Assembly (NCBI RefSeq): GCF_000372725.1
Contig: NW_005198751.1
Span: forward strand, 479,809-543,808
Length of the DNA: 64,000 bases
From: Emiliania huxleyi CCMP1516
Taxonomy: Eukaryota > Haptophyta > Isochrysidales > Noelaerhabdaceae
Direction: 5' to 3'
A model generated the notes under the pieces. It saw only the letters and a list, made by a program, of their open reading frames with translations. It was not told the origin of the DNA and did no database searches. A program made the position numbers and the translations under genes. Positions 11,356 through 22,100 of this stretch are shown here, piece after piece. How positions within the stretch are numbered: position 1 is the stretch's first letter; each line of letters begins with the position of its first letter.

Positions 11356-12864
11356 ATGTCCGACACCTTTCTCACGCGCGACACAGAGCACCCGCCCATA
11401 CCAGCGGCGGCGAGAGATTGTGTCTCAACATGCTCATCGAGCACGCACTGCACGGGTACCTCGCTCGCCGTCGCCCGCTTCCTCACAAACACGCGTCGAA
11501 AGTCCGTGTGCTTTGTCAACCCGTCGGGCTCGGCGCTCGGCGAGCTCTCGCGTGCAGCGAAGCGGATGTCGCTCACAATCACCAGCTCAGAGGAGCAGAA
11601 TGTCGGGTCGATAGTGCGGCTCATCAAAGCAATAGAGCCGCCGCTGGAGCTGCCGCCGCCCTCGCCGCACGTCGTTTGCGGCGAGGCGCCACCCTCGCCA
11701 CATGGGCTGTGCGGCGAGGAGCAGAATGTGCCGCGAACGCCGGCGCCGCCGGCGCGCTCTGTCAGCTTCAACACGCAGGAGGTGGTGAAGGCGGTGCGGC
11801 GGGTCGTGTCCGACTCGAGCGAGCGTCCCTCCCTCACCGAGGACGGGACGGGCGGCGTCTACCTGATCCGCGAGAGCTCGGACGGCGTGCCTCTGCCTCC
11901 GGTCGCCGTCTTCAAGCCGGCGGACGAGGAGGCGGGCAGTGAGAATAACCCGCGAGGCCTGTCGGAGCACGTGATGCGCGAGGGGTTCCGGCCGGGCGGA
12001 GGGGCGGTCCGGGAGCGGGTGGCGTACAAGCTCGACCGCGGCTTTGCGGGCGTGCCTCGGACGGCGTTGGAGAGGCTGCTGCTGCGCTCCAAGACGGGCA
12101 AGCACCTGACCGAGCAGTGCGGCAGCATCCAGGAGTTTGTCGGAGACGCCGTCGGCGACGCGAGCGAGTTTCGCTTCGACGGCTCCGAGCGTTGAGGAGG
12201 CGCGGGCATGTCCGTGACGCGCCCGCGACGTGTCCACGACGGTGTGCCCGTAGGCTCCGAGTTTGACGAGGCGCAGAGCCAGCGGCTCAGCGTCCTCGAC
12301 TCGCGCCTCTTCAACTGCGACCGGCACGAGGGCAACGTGCTCGTGACGGGCGCGCGCGGCGGCGGCGGGCGGCGCGGGATCGTCCCCATCGACCACGCCT
12401 TTTGCCTGCCCGCCTTTGGCTTCTTCCGCGAGGCTGAGTTCACGTGGCGGTACTGGGCGAGCGCGGCGGTCCCCTTTGGAGCGGAGGTCCTGCACCACGT
12501 GGCGAGCCTGGACGTGGACGCCGACGTCGAGGCGGCGAGGGCGGCCGGGCTGGGCGAGTCGCCCTGCGCGACGCTGCGCGTGTGCACGACGCTGCTCAAG
12601 CGCCTGCTCGGCGGCAGCCGGGCTGGCCGCGCGACGCCGCGTGACCTGTCGGAGGCACTCATGCGAGAGGAGTATGACCGCCCCTCCACGCTCGAGAGGC
12701 TGTGCGCGCGCGCCCTCGGCCTCCTCGACGAGGGCGGCGAGCTCTCAGACGCCGGCCTCGTCGAGTTCGTGCAGGCAGAAGCGGCGCGGCGCGGCGAGGA
12801 GTATGCGCCTCCGCTCGAATTCTACGCGCGGCTGGAGGAGGCGATGAGGGAGGAGTACCTGTAG
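11356..12864 (+). CDS. Phosphatidylinositol 4-kinase gamma-like (PI3/4-kinase fold)
   Basis: Two exons (11356-12190 and 12254-12864) join through a 63-base GT-AG intron and give about 481 residues. The kinase signatures are clear. VAVFKPADEEAG is the nucleotide-binding lysine loop. NNPRG and RERVAYKLD follow. GSIQEFV precedes the catalytic loop. DSRLFNCDRHEGNVLV is the catalytic DRxEGN loop and PIDHAFCLP the metal-binding DFG-equivalent. This is the plant PI4K-gamma/UbDK pattern; some members of that family act as protein rather than lipid kinases. The N-terminal 140 residues are low complexity with a repeated SPH..CGE motif, and no ubiquitin-like domain is seen. An ATG at 11311 is an alternative start. 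The exon edges at the intron share the nine-base word GGCTCCGAG. Confidence 0.85.
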
Positions 12865-14014
12865 TGTAGAGTTTCGTGCGGGCTGCGCCTATACGTAGCC
12901 GCAGTGTGTCGGTCGCACGGGAAGAAATGTGTCTCATGGGTGTGGCGTCTGCTATATCTCGCTATATAGGGCGTCTGGGCCGCCTGAAGCCAGTTTCTTA
13001 CGTGGATCGTGGGGTTGGGTTCGGTCAAACAGAGTTTAGGTTGATATATAACTCAGCACTCGTGGAGCACTTCGCTTTTGTGGAGATGAGGGACCGAATT
13101 ACGGTCGCCGCCTTCTTCGCCCTTCCGACTCGCGCCTTCGCCTCACTGGCACCATTGCAGAGTTGAAGTTCCCAAGTGAAAATTCGACCGCGTTCTCTCA
13201 CGGTGACCCAATATGTCCACAGTCCACCTCAGAGGCACCTCCGGAGGCAGGCCGCCGCACGCCGGCGACACAGCTCCAGCTGTCGAACTGACCCCAGCTC
13301 CTCTCAGAGCGAGGCGGTTGTCAGGAATCATCATACGGATCACACGGTGGCTCTCTCATGACGGAGACCGCCCGACCACTCCTGGGTGGCACTGCCACCG
13401 GTGTCGCTCGACGTCTTGTCGACAGCGTGCCGACAGCGACACAGACCATGTGGGACGCGTCGAGTATCGACCTCTACTGCTTACCCAGCCTTCGAGTGTA
13501 TCCTGGCTGTGGTCCCACACCCACTGGTGTCCATCTCAGAGACCGCAGGAGGTCATGAGGGTCGATGGGAGTGCCAACCCCACAATGCCTAAAAACCCAG
13601 CGACGAGTGTCGCCTGAGTGAGTGCCTGAGCAGAGGTACCTAACCGGAACATTTTTCTTCAATATATTACGTTGTGTACTCAAAAGCATGTGCAGTCAAC
13701 GCTCGACCACCCTCCTTCCCCTCTTACTCGACTCGGCCCGGCCTTACCTTAAGGTACCTGTCCATGTCCGATTGCCGGGGCCAACTCCCCACCCAGCACA
13801 GTGCATGCAGCAACGATAGCGCACAGCAGTGGAGGTCGTGAGGCTGAGGGAGTGCCAACCCCACAATAATGCCTCTTTTTTGAAAAAACGCCCCCGGTAT
13901 TTCTTGCACTCAGTCTAGGCCGCAAAAGAGGCGCGCGAGGCAAGGAGGAGAATCGGAGAACGGAGAGACTGGGACGACTGGACACAAGAAGACTGTGAGC
14001 CACCACAGGCGTCG
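12865..14014. other. Gene-poor stretch
   Basis: No credible gene. A 20-base word (GGGAGTGCCAACCCCACAAT) occurs twice, at about 13567 and 13849, suggesting an old duplication or repeat-element remains. Confidence 0.45.
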
Positions 14015-14897
14015 TTGGCGCACATACTGAGCGGCAGCTGCGCTGGAAATAAGGAAGAGGCGCGTCACTTCATGCGGAAGCTCGACAAACACACAGCGAG
14101 GGCGACAGCAAGAGTCGAACGGGAGGCGCCGGACTCAAAAGACACCGCCACATCCCTGAGACGAGCGAGGGCAGCCTCCTTAAAGGCAATAGGGTCTAGA
14201 TTCGGAGCGCTCGCCGAAGAGGAGTACGACAAAATAGCGCCCGTGATTGCCTGCACGCTGCCCCACTCACGGACTCCATACCCGAAAGAAAGAGAGGGGA
14301 GCTCGCGGGAGAGGTGACGAGTGAACTACAGGTAGTGGGGAAGGCAGCCTCGATCGCCATACAGACATGGGTGCGAAACAACGACAAGACCAAGGCACGG
14401 GCAGAGGAGAGAGAGAAGAATATAGGGTGGATAAAGCGCCTGTTCACGGCATGGAGGGTGAGCCACGCTGAACGAAATGAACGTAGAGCCGAACGGGGGG
14501 AAGCCGGGGAAGAAGACTCCGAGGAGGACGAACCAGTGGTAATCCCGTCGTCAGCTGTAACGATGCACCCGAAGGGGACCCCGGCGCCAACATCATCGGT
14601 GGAGGTACAAGTGTTCAAGAGAGAGTGGACCTGAGCAACGATATGACTTGGCGGCAAATGATCGCAGTGGGCGTCAGAAGACTCGTCCTTGCGCGAGGAG
14701 AGCTCGATAAACTCGAGGGGCCAGGATATGCAGCAAGGAGGGCGGAGCTGCGCCGAAAGGCGGGAGAAGCCGCGAGAGCAAGGGATCGGCAGGCGGCGGC
14801 GGCGTCGCAGGACGAGGCAGACGAGAGCGACGCGACAGAGGAGGTGAAACGACACGAGGGAGAACGACGAGAGTGGGACGACCGCGAGGTGGCATGA
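14015..14897 (+). other. Three overlapping hydrophilic frames, coding status doubtful
   Basis: Consecutive plus-strand frames (14015-14317, 14314-14634 and 14625-14897) have Lys/Arg/Glu-rich, helix-friendly content (NKEEARHFMRKLDKHTARA; EEREKNIGWIKRLFTAWRV). They lie in different frames and not all begin with ATG. They could be exons of a charged protein, a remnant of a mobile element ORF1, or chance. I recognise no domain. Confidence 0.25.
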
Positions 14898-14984
14898 AGG
14901 TTGCAGCGAGCATCGGCGAGGGACTGCGAAGGGAGATAGAAAGAGGCAGACGACCAAGGGTTAGGGTGGGCGACGGCTAGCCTG

Positions 14985-15308
14985 AGCCCTGGCTGTCAGG
15001 AAGTCAGGTGCTGTCAGGTGATCTGTCGGGCTGTCGGGCAGCTGTCAGGCACTGTCAAGTGCCTCTGTCAGACCAGCTGTCAGGTGCTGTCAGTGCTGTC
15101 GGGTGCTTTCGGGTGCGTGTCTGACAGGCGAGGGGCTCTGTAGCTGTCGGGTGCTGTCGGAGCTGTCGGGTGTTGCTGTCAGACGCTGTCGGAGCTGTCA
15201 GAGCTGTCAGGCTGCTGCTGCTGTCAGACGTTGGGCTGTTACTGTCAGGTGCTGTCAGGTGGTGCTGTCGGGCTGCCCTAGCTGTCGGGGTGCTGTCAGG
15301 CTCTGACA
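14985..15308. repeat. CTGTCAGG minisatellite array, left block
   Basis: A degenerate array of GCTGTCAGG/GCTGTCGGG words, with spacing varying around 8-14 bases, covers about 320 bases. Confidence 0.85.
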
Positions 15309-15754
15309 CACACCAGCCACACTTATGACACTATCAAGAGGAGACCAGCGGGTACGCAGCTGCCCCCTCCTACGGCGTGATCACGCCGGCAGGGGCGGCC
15401 GCCTGGGGAGCGCAGATGGCGGCGCAGGCGCAGGCCGCGGCGGCGGCACAGACGGCGGCGGCCACCCCCAGCACCCAGACGCCGTAGGCATATGACTATA
15501 GGGCCCCAGAAGAGGCTAGCTGGTAGCTTCATTTGTAGTAGCACAGCCGCCGGTGCTAGAGAGGGGTCCGCAGAGGTGGGGCGGGAGGGTTGAGAGAGAG
15601 ACCCATGACCATCCCATGACTACATGGACATGGACATGGACCACACTTACATGTACATGCACATGTCTTTGCATGTAATAGTTTTGTTATACCCTCATGG
15701 GGCACAAGAAAGAGGCTCTACGGGGGGGGTCTGACTGTGTACGGTCTGTGCTGC
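15309..15754. other. Spacer between two CTGTCAGG blocks
   Basis: It contains a GC-rich Ala-coding-like patch (15400-15490) and a run of ACATGGACATG words near 15625-15665. No gene is supported. Confidence 0.4.
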
Positions 15755-15985
15755 TGTCGGGCTGTCAGCGCTGCTGTCAGGCCACTGTGTGCTGTCGGGC
15801 TGTCAGGCAGCTGTCAGGCTGTCACGTTAGGGTCTGACAGCGACGGAGCGCCTCGCCCGTCAGGCTCTGCTGTCAGGCTGTCAGATACGTGCTGTCAGAC
15901 TGTCAGAGAAAGTGCTGTCAGCGCTGTCAGGCTGTCGGGCACTGTCAGGCGCTGTCCGGGGTTTGCTGTCAGGCTGTCAGACCAG
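15755..15985. repeat. CTGTCAGG minisatellite array, right block
   Basis: Same word family and orientation as the block at 15 kb, about 230 bases. Confidence 0.85.
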
Positions 15986-16017
15986 GGCTCAGAGCGGCTA
16001 GCACCACAGTCACTCCT

Positions 16018-16120
16018 CTCCTTAAAATCCCTGTGGTGTGTCGTGTGTGGTGGCGGGGGCGTGCCGTCCTCCCATCCCTCTCCCTTGCGTTGTCTGTTTT
16101 CTTCTTTCTTTTTCTAGGCT
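16018..16120 (-). repeat. Dispersed repeat copy, inverted relative to 55.5 kb
   Basis: Read on the minus strand, it shows AAAGAAAGAAG..AACAGACAA, GGGATGGGAGGACGGCACG and CAGGGATTTTAAGG in the same order as at 55470-55620. It is therefore a roughly 100-base family member lying between the CTGTCAGG block and the 3' end of the giant gene. Confidence 0.7.
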
Positions 16121-16199
16121 CTAGCGCGCATATCCGCTTTTTTTTATTTCACACGACAAACCCCACATTGATGATCGTTTACAGGAGGCTCCCGGCGTC

Positions 16200-19100
16200 T
16201 CAGCCGCACTCGTACGTGTTTCGCCGGTGGGCCTCCGCGGCGTCGGGCGGCACCTCGATGCGCGCCATGGCTGCGGGCGACTCTGGAGGCACCGGCTCTG
16301 GCTGCGGCCCCGCCGCCGACGGCTCCGGCGGTGGCCGCGGCGGGGTTGCGGACGGGCGCGTCGCAACCACGCGGACCGGGGGAGGGCGCGACAGGGCGGC
16401 GAGGCAGTCTGCGACGGCGGACGGCGACGGGGCGCGGGAGGAGAGCTCGCTCGCGGTCGAGGGGGAGCGGGAGCGGAGCGCGAGCTCGCCCTCGGTGACG
16501 AGGACGCGGTGCAGCTCTCCGAGCGGCACGTGCGTCCCGTCGAGGTCGACCAGCCGCAGCGCCGCCGACTTGACGAGGGACGGGTTACCCCTCAGCGCCG
16601 CGACGGCCGGGTGGCGCGCGAGCCGCCGCACAAAGTCGGCGCCGGAGGTCGCGCCCTCGATCTCGGACAGGACTAGCGCACGCGGCGAGAGGCGGCAGAG
16701 CAGCCGGGCCGTGTTTTGCGGCGACAACGGCAGCAGCTCGACCACCTTCTCGGCCGCACCCTGCAGTGGCTGCCCGACGGGCGCCACCGCCGTGAGCAGC
16801 GTCCGCATGCGCGGCGCCGACACCAGCGCGGTGAGGAGGGCGAGGAAGGCGTCGTGGCCGACCACCTGCGTCGACAGGTTGTCCAGCACGAGCAGGCAAT
16901 GCAGCCGGAGGAGCGGCGCCGCCGCCTCCACCAGGAGGTCGGCGTCGCGTCCGGCGCCCGACGCCCGTGGGCCCGCCGCAGCCGCCGCCTCCGCCGCCGC
17001 CGCCACCTCACCACGAGGCGCGAGCGCGGCGGTGCGCGCGGCGATGACCTTGGCGAGGTGCGCCGGCTCGGTGGCGAGGCTCGCGTCCACGTAGAGCACG
17101 CCGTCGGAAAAGTAGTGCCGCTGCACCAGAAAGTCGAGCGCCGCCAGCGCGACGGCGCTCTTGCCGATGCCGCGCGGGCCGACGACCGAGACGAGGCGCC
17201 GGTCGAGCACGGCGGAGACGGCGCGGTACGTCTCGACGTTGCGGCCGAGGAAGGCCTCGGGGGCGGTCGGCAGCGGGCCGGCGAGCGTGCTCCGCGGCGG
17301 CGCGGGCGGCTCCCATCGGTCCACGTGCGTCAGGTTGGGCAGGATCGCCTCGTCGTGCGGCGCGTCCGGCGGCAGCAGCAAGAAGGTGGCAGCCTCGCGC
17401 TCGCCGGCCGGCACGGACGGCGCGTTGACCACCGCCTGCTTGCCGATGTCGAAGGCGGCGCGCACCTTCTCGCCCACGGCGAGCGCGAGGTAGAAGGCGC
17501 GCGTGAAGGCGTGCGCGGCGGGGTCGGAGACGCGCGAGTTGCGCCGCACCGCGATGACGTGCGGCACGCCAACCTCGACAAAGGCCTGCGCCGCCGCCTC
17601 GGAGAAGCACGCCGACACAAAGACAAAGCTGAGCGACGCCGTGCCGCCCGACGCGGAGCCGGCCTGCAGCAGCCGGCGCAGCCGGTCCACCTGCACAAAG
17701 TGGGCGCCTCCCCGCCCGTCCTCCATCGAGAGGTAGCTCGGGTCCCCGTGCCCCGAGTAGTGCAGCCCGACGCACGTGCCGAGCGTCACGAGCGTGCGCA
17801 GCCGGTCGGTCGTCGCGTGCTCGAATCGCAGCCGGACAGCGCGCCGCGCCTCGCCAAACGAGTCGCAGATGAGGGCGCGCTCGCGGGCCACGTCCAGCGT
17901 CTCCATCGGCAGCACCTTGCCGGAGGCGTCGGTGCATGCCAGCGGGTTCGAAAAGATGACGCCAATCATCGGCGGCGCGCCGCCGCCCGCCGGCACCCCC
18001 GCGGACCGGCTGCGGCGCTGGAAGGAGAGGCTGCCCGTGAGCGACCTGCCCGACGCGGCGGCGCGCGGCGTGCATGCGGGGTTGAGGTGCTCGGGCAGGG
18101 AGGCGCCGGCGTGCGCGTGGTCGAGGTAGCGCTGGTGCGCGTCCCGGTTGCGCGCGAGCTTGGCTAGCAGCTGGGCAACCTCCTTTGGCTCGAGGAGGCC
18201 CGAGTCGAGCCGGAGGTCGATCAGCGTGCTGTTTGTCAGCACGGCGATCAGCAAGTCCTTGGCGCGGCTGCGCGCCGAGATGGTGGCCGGCAGGGAGGCG
18301 ATGAGACCGGGCAGGGCGCCCACCGCGGCAAAGGTCTTCTTCGCCCACGGCGAGCCGGCGCCGCCCGCCGCGGCAGCCTTGGCCGCGACCGCCTTGGCGG
18401 CCCGCGCGGCCGTGGCGCTGCCGAGCGGGTTGGAGCGCAAGTCGAGGGCGGTGAGGGAGGGCAGCGCGCCGAGCAGGGCGCAGAGCGGCTCGACGGCGAG
18501 GCCGGTCAGCCCGTTGGAGGATAGGTCGAGCGACTCGAGGGAGCAGGAGCCGGCCCGGCCGCCCGCCGCGAGCGACTCGAAGAGGATCCTCGCGCCGGCG
18601 TCGCCGAGGCGGTTGCGGCGCAGCGACAGGTGGCGGAGCGCGCAGCCGGGCGGCGCGCCGCCGCCCTGCGGCTCGAAGAGCGAGCAGAGCGGCACCACGT
18701 CGGCGGATCGCAGGCCGTTGCCGGCGAGGGAGAGGGCGGCGAGGCTGGTGGCGCGCGGCAGTGCGTTGATGAGGAGCCGCGCCGTGTGCGGGTGGAGGGC
18801 GCCAGCCTCGAGGTGCAGCGCCCGGACAGAGCCGGGGAGGTGCACCGGCAGAAAGGCGAGCGGCCCCTCGCTCGAGCCGCCCGAGGAGCGCTCGGGAGAG
18901 TCTGCCACGAGGTCGAACGCGGCCGGCGAGACGGGGCCGCTGTTGCGGGGCGACGCCCTCCCGGAGCCGCCGGACGTGGAGGCGGAGCCGGCGCGCCGCA
19001 GCGAGGAGGAGGCTCCGTCGCGCTGCAGCGACGCCTCGCGCTGCAGCGACGCCTCGCGCGACGCAGGGGCGGGCGGCGGGCCGCGAAACGAGAGCGTGTG

Positions 19101-22100
19101 GATCTGCGGCGCGCCCGACGCGAGCAGCGAGCAGAGCGACTCGACAAAGTCGGGTCCGAAGCCGCACCGCTCGAAGCCGATCGCGCAGAGCTGCGGGTGG
19201 TCCTCGACGAGCCGGGCCAGCACCGGGCCCCACGAGAAGCTCGCCAGCTCGCGGTCCGCCACCACGAGAGTGTGCCTGCTCTTCGGCGGGGCGCATACCA
19301 CCCGCTCCTCGCCAGCCTCGCGAAAGGCGTCGGCGGCAACCACGAGCAAGGGGGCCGGCGTGTGGGGTGAGGCGGCGGAGCCGCTCGTGCCAGCGCCGCC
19401 TGCGCCCGCATCGGGGCTGGCAGCGGCAGCGGCGGGCCGCGGGGCGCCGTCGGCGAGGGCGAGCGCACTGTGCGCAACCCACCAGTCGACGAGGTGGGCA
19501 GGGTCGTGGGAGGAGAGGTGGAGGATCGCGTGCATCTCGGGCGGGAAGCCGAGCGCGGCGAGCGCCTTTAGCGCGGCCTCGCCCATCGCCTCGGGCTCCG
19601 CGACCAGCATGTCCACGAGCGGCTGCGCGACGCTCGACACTAGCTCCCTCTGCGGCGAGTGCGACGCGGCGCGGGCAGGGCCGGCGGCGGCGGCGCTGCT
19701 GGCCGCCTGTGCGGCCTGACACACGGCCTGGCAGAGCAGCGCCGCCGCCGAGGTCCAGCCGTCCTCGCTTGCCGCGCTGGTGAGCGTGCCGCGCGGGCTC
19801 GGCCCTGGGAGTGGCTCTGCCCCTTGCGATCGGGGCGACGGGGTCCGTGGCGTCGTCGGAGTGGGCGCCGACGACAGCTGTGGGGACCGCGGAGAGGGCG
19901 ATCGGAAAGACGCTACCGGCGGCAGTGCAGCGAGGAGGAGCACGCCGAGCGTCGGGGTGAGCGCCGAGAGGAGCGAGCTGGTGTCGGCGTGAGAGCTGCT
20001 GCTGCCCAAAGCCACGAGCGGCGGCGGCGACGGCGCTGAGTCCTTTGCCTCGCTCGTCGCGTCCGCCCCTTCAGAGCCAGGCCTCGTCGCCCGCGCCTGG
20101 GGGCTGTCCACGCGAGGCGCCCCCTGCGCGCGAGCCTGAGGAGCTGCAGCAAGCGCCGACCCGCCGCCGCCGCCGCCGCCACCTCCGCCTCCGCCCTCGT
20201 CGTGGCGGGCGGCGCCGTGCATCGCGAGCAGCGAGAGGTCGCAGAGGAGCCTCGCCGCAGCCTCGTGCGCGTCGCGCAGCGGCGGCGCCACGCGCCGCAC
20301 CGCCGCCAGCCACTCGGCCGCCGCGGGAGCGGCAGGGTCGCCGGCAGCAAAGTGCGACGCGAGGAGCTGCGCGCCGGCAGGGTCGTCGCATGCGGCGCTG
20401 AGACACCAGAGGGCAGCGACGCCGTGGCGCGGCTGTGCCTCGAGCGTCGCGAGCCGAGGCAGCTGCGCCGCGAGGGCGCGGAAGAGCGCGGGAGAGCAAA
20501 AGGCGCCCGGCCGGCGCCGCGATTTTGCAAGCGCGATGAGCGCCTCAGCAGCGTGTGCCGACGCGTCGTCGCCGCTGCGAAATCGGCCCGTAAGCAGCGA
20601 CACCAACGGCGGCAACGCGCCAGCGTCGAGGAGAGCGACGCAGCCGTCGGAGCCGGCGGCGTCGGCCAAGCGCGTCGCGGCTCGCGCGGCGGCGGCGGCG
20701 GCGAGCGGGTGCGGAGAGTCCAGCAACGCGACAGCCGGCGGAGCGACCGCCGCGGCCAAGTCCGGCGCGTGCTGCCCGCGGCGGCAGAGGAGGTGCAGCA
20801 GCCGGCTGCACGCGTGCTGCAGCTCGAGGTCCTCGCCGGCGGCGACGGCGACAATGGGCATGGCCGGCAGCAGCGCGATGAGCGGCGCGACCAGCGGGTC
20901 GGTCCCTCCAGAGACGAGCTCGTACTGCAGCGAGTGGCCGGGCGGAGGCGTCGCGAGGTTGAGCAGCGCGTGGAAGGCGTGCCGCTGCACTCTTGCGTCC
21001 TCGGCCGACGAGAGGAGGACGAGCCCCTGCAGCAAGCCCGGCTCGCGCAGCATTGGCGGCCGCAGCTCATCCGCGCGCGAGAGGTGGCGCAACGCGCCGA
21101 CGCCGCAGCGCGCGGTCGGCACGTCGGCGCTGGCAGAGAGCTCGAGGAGCCGGAAGAGGGGCGAAACACCTCCCGAAGGGGACGACGCCGCCGAGTGGGC
21201 CCAATGCGTGTCGCGGGTGGCGCTCTCCGCCGCTGCCGCCGCGTCCGCTGCCGCCGCGTCCGCCGTCCGCCAGCCAAGCACCAGCGCCTCGCGCACCGCC
21301 GCCGCCTCGGTCGTCGTCGTCGAACGCGCGTCGGCGCGACTCGCCAAGGAGAGCAGCGCCTGCGCGCCCGTCTGCTGCGCCTCCGCGCGCCACTCGCTGC
21401 GCAGCAGCGACTCGACGGCTGCGCGCGTCGCGGCCGCATCCCCCTCCAGCGAGGCGTCTGGGAGGGAGAGCAGCGCAAAGACTCGCGCCCTCGGTGCCAG
21501 CGGGAGAGGCAACGCGTCCGCGGCGATGGGCGGCGCGGTGATGGCGAGCAGCGGCGCGAGGACGCCCTCACGAAGCAGCGCCGCCCGGAGGGCCTCGTTA
21601 GGCGCGGCGATGACGAGGTGGGCCAGCGTCTCTGCAGCGTACGCGCTCGCCAGCTCGGCGTCGGCGTCGCCCTCCCCCCCCTCGTCGTCGCCGCCGCCGC
21701 CGCCGCCCGCCCTGTCCCACGCCCCGGCCCCTTCCCAAGGTCCGATCAGAGGGACGAGCCCGGCCTCGCCCGAGCCGCTGCCGGCCGATCCGCCGCCGGC
21801 CAAAGCGACGGGCTTTCGCCCCCCTTCCCACAGCGCGCAGAGCGGCCCGAGCCCACCCCCGCGCAGCACCGCCCGTGCCAGCTCGGGCGAGCGGGAGAGG
21901 CGCGAGAGGAGGGCGGCGGCGCAGAGCTGGGTGGCCAGCGGCGGGCTCGCGGCGAGCAAGACCACCTCCTCCAGCGCGACGAGGCCGCGCGCGAGCTCAG
22001 GCTGCCCCGCGACGGCGTCGTTGTCGAGGCGGTCCGCGACGCCGAGCAGGTAGGCGCGGCTCGCCTGACGACAACAATCACAATCAAAAGGAGGAGGAGG

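Noticed and set aside
18148-19722. Long frames on both strands across the LRR part of the giant gene
   Set aside because: They are shifted readings of the same GC-rich codons; only the main minus frame gives LRR, CHAT and P-loop motifs.
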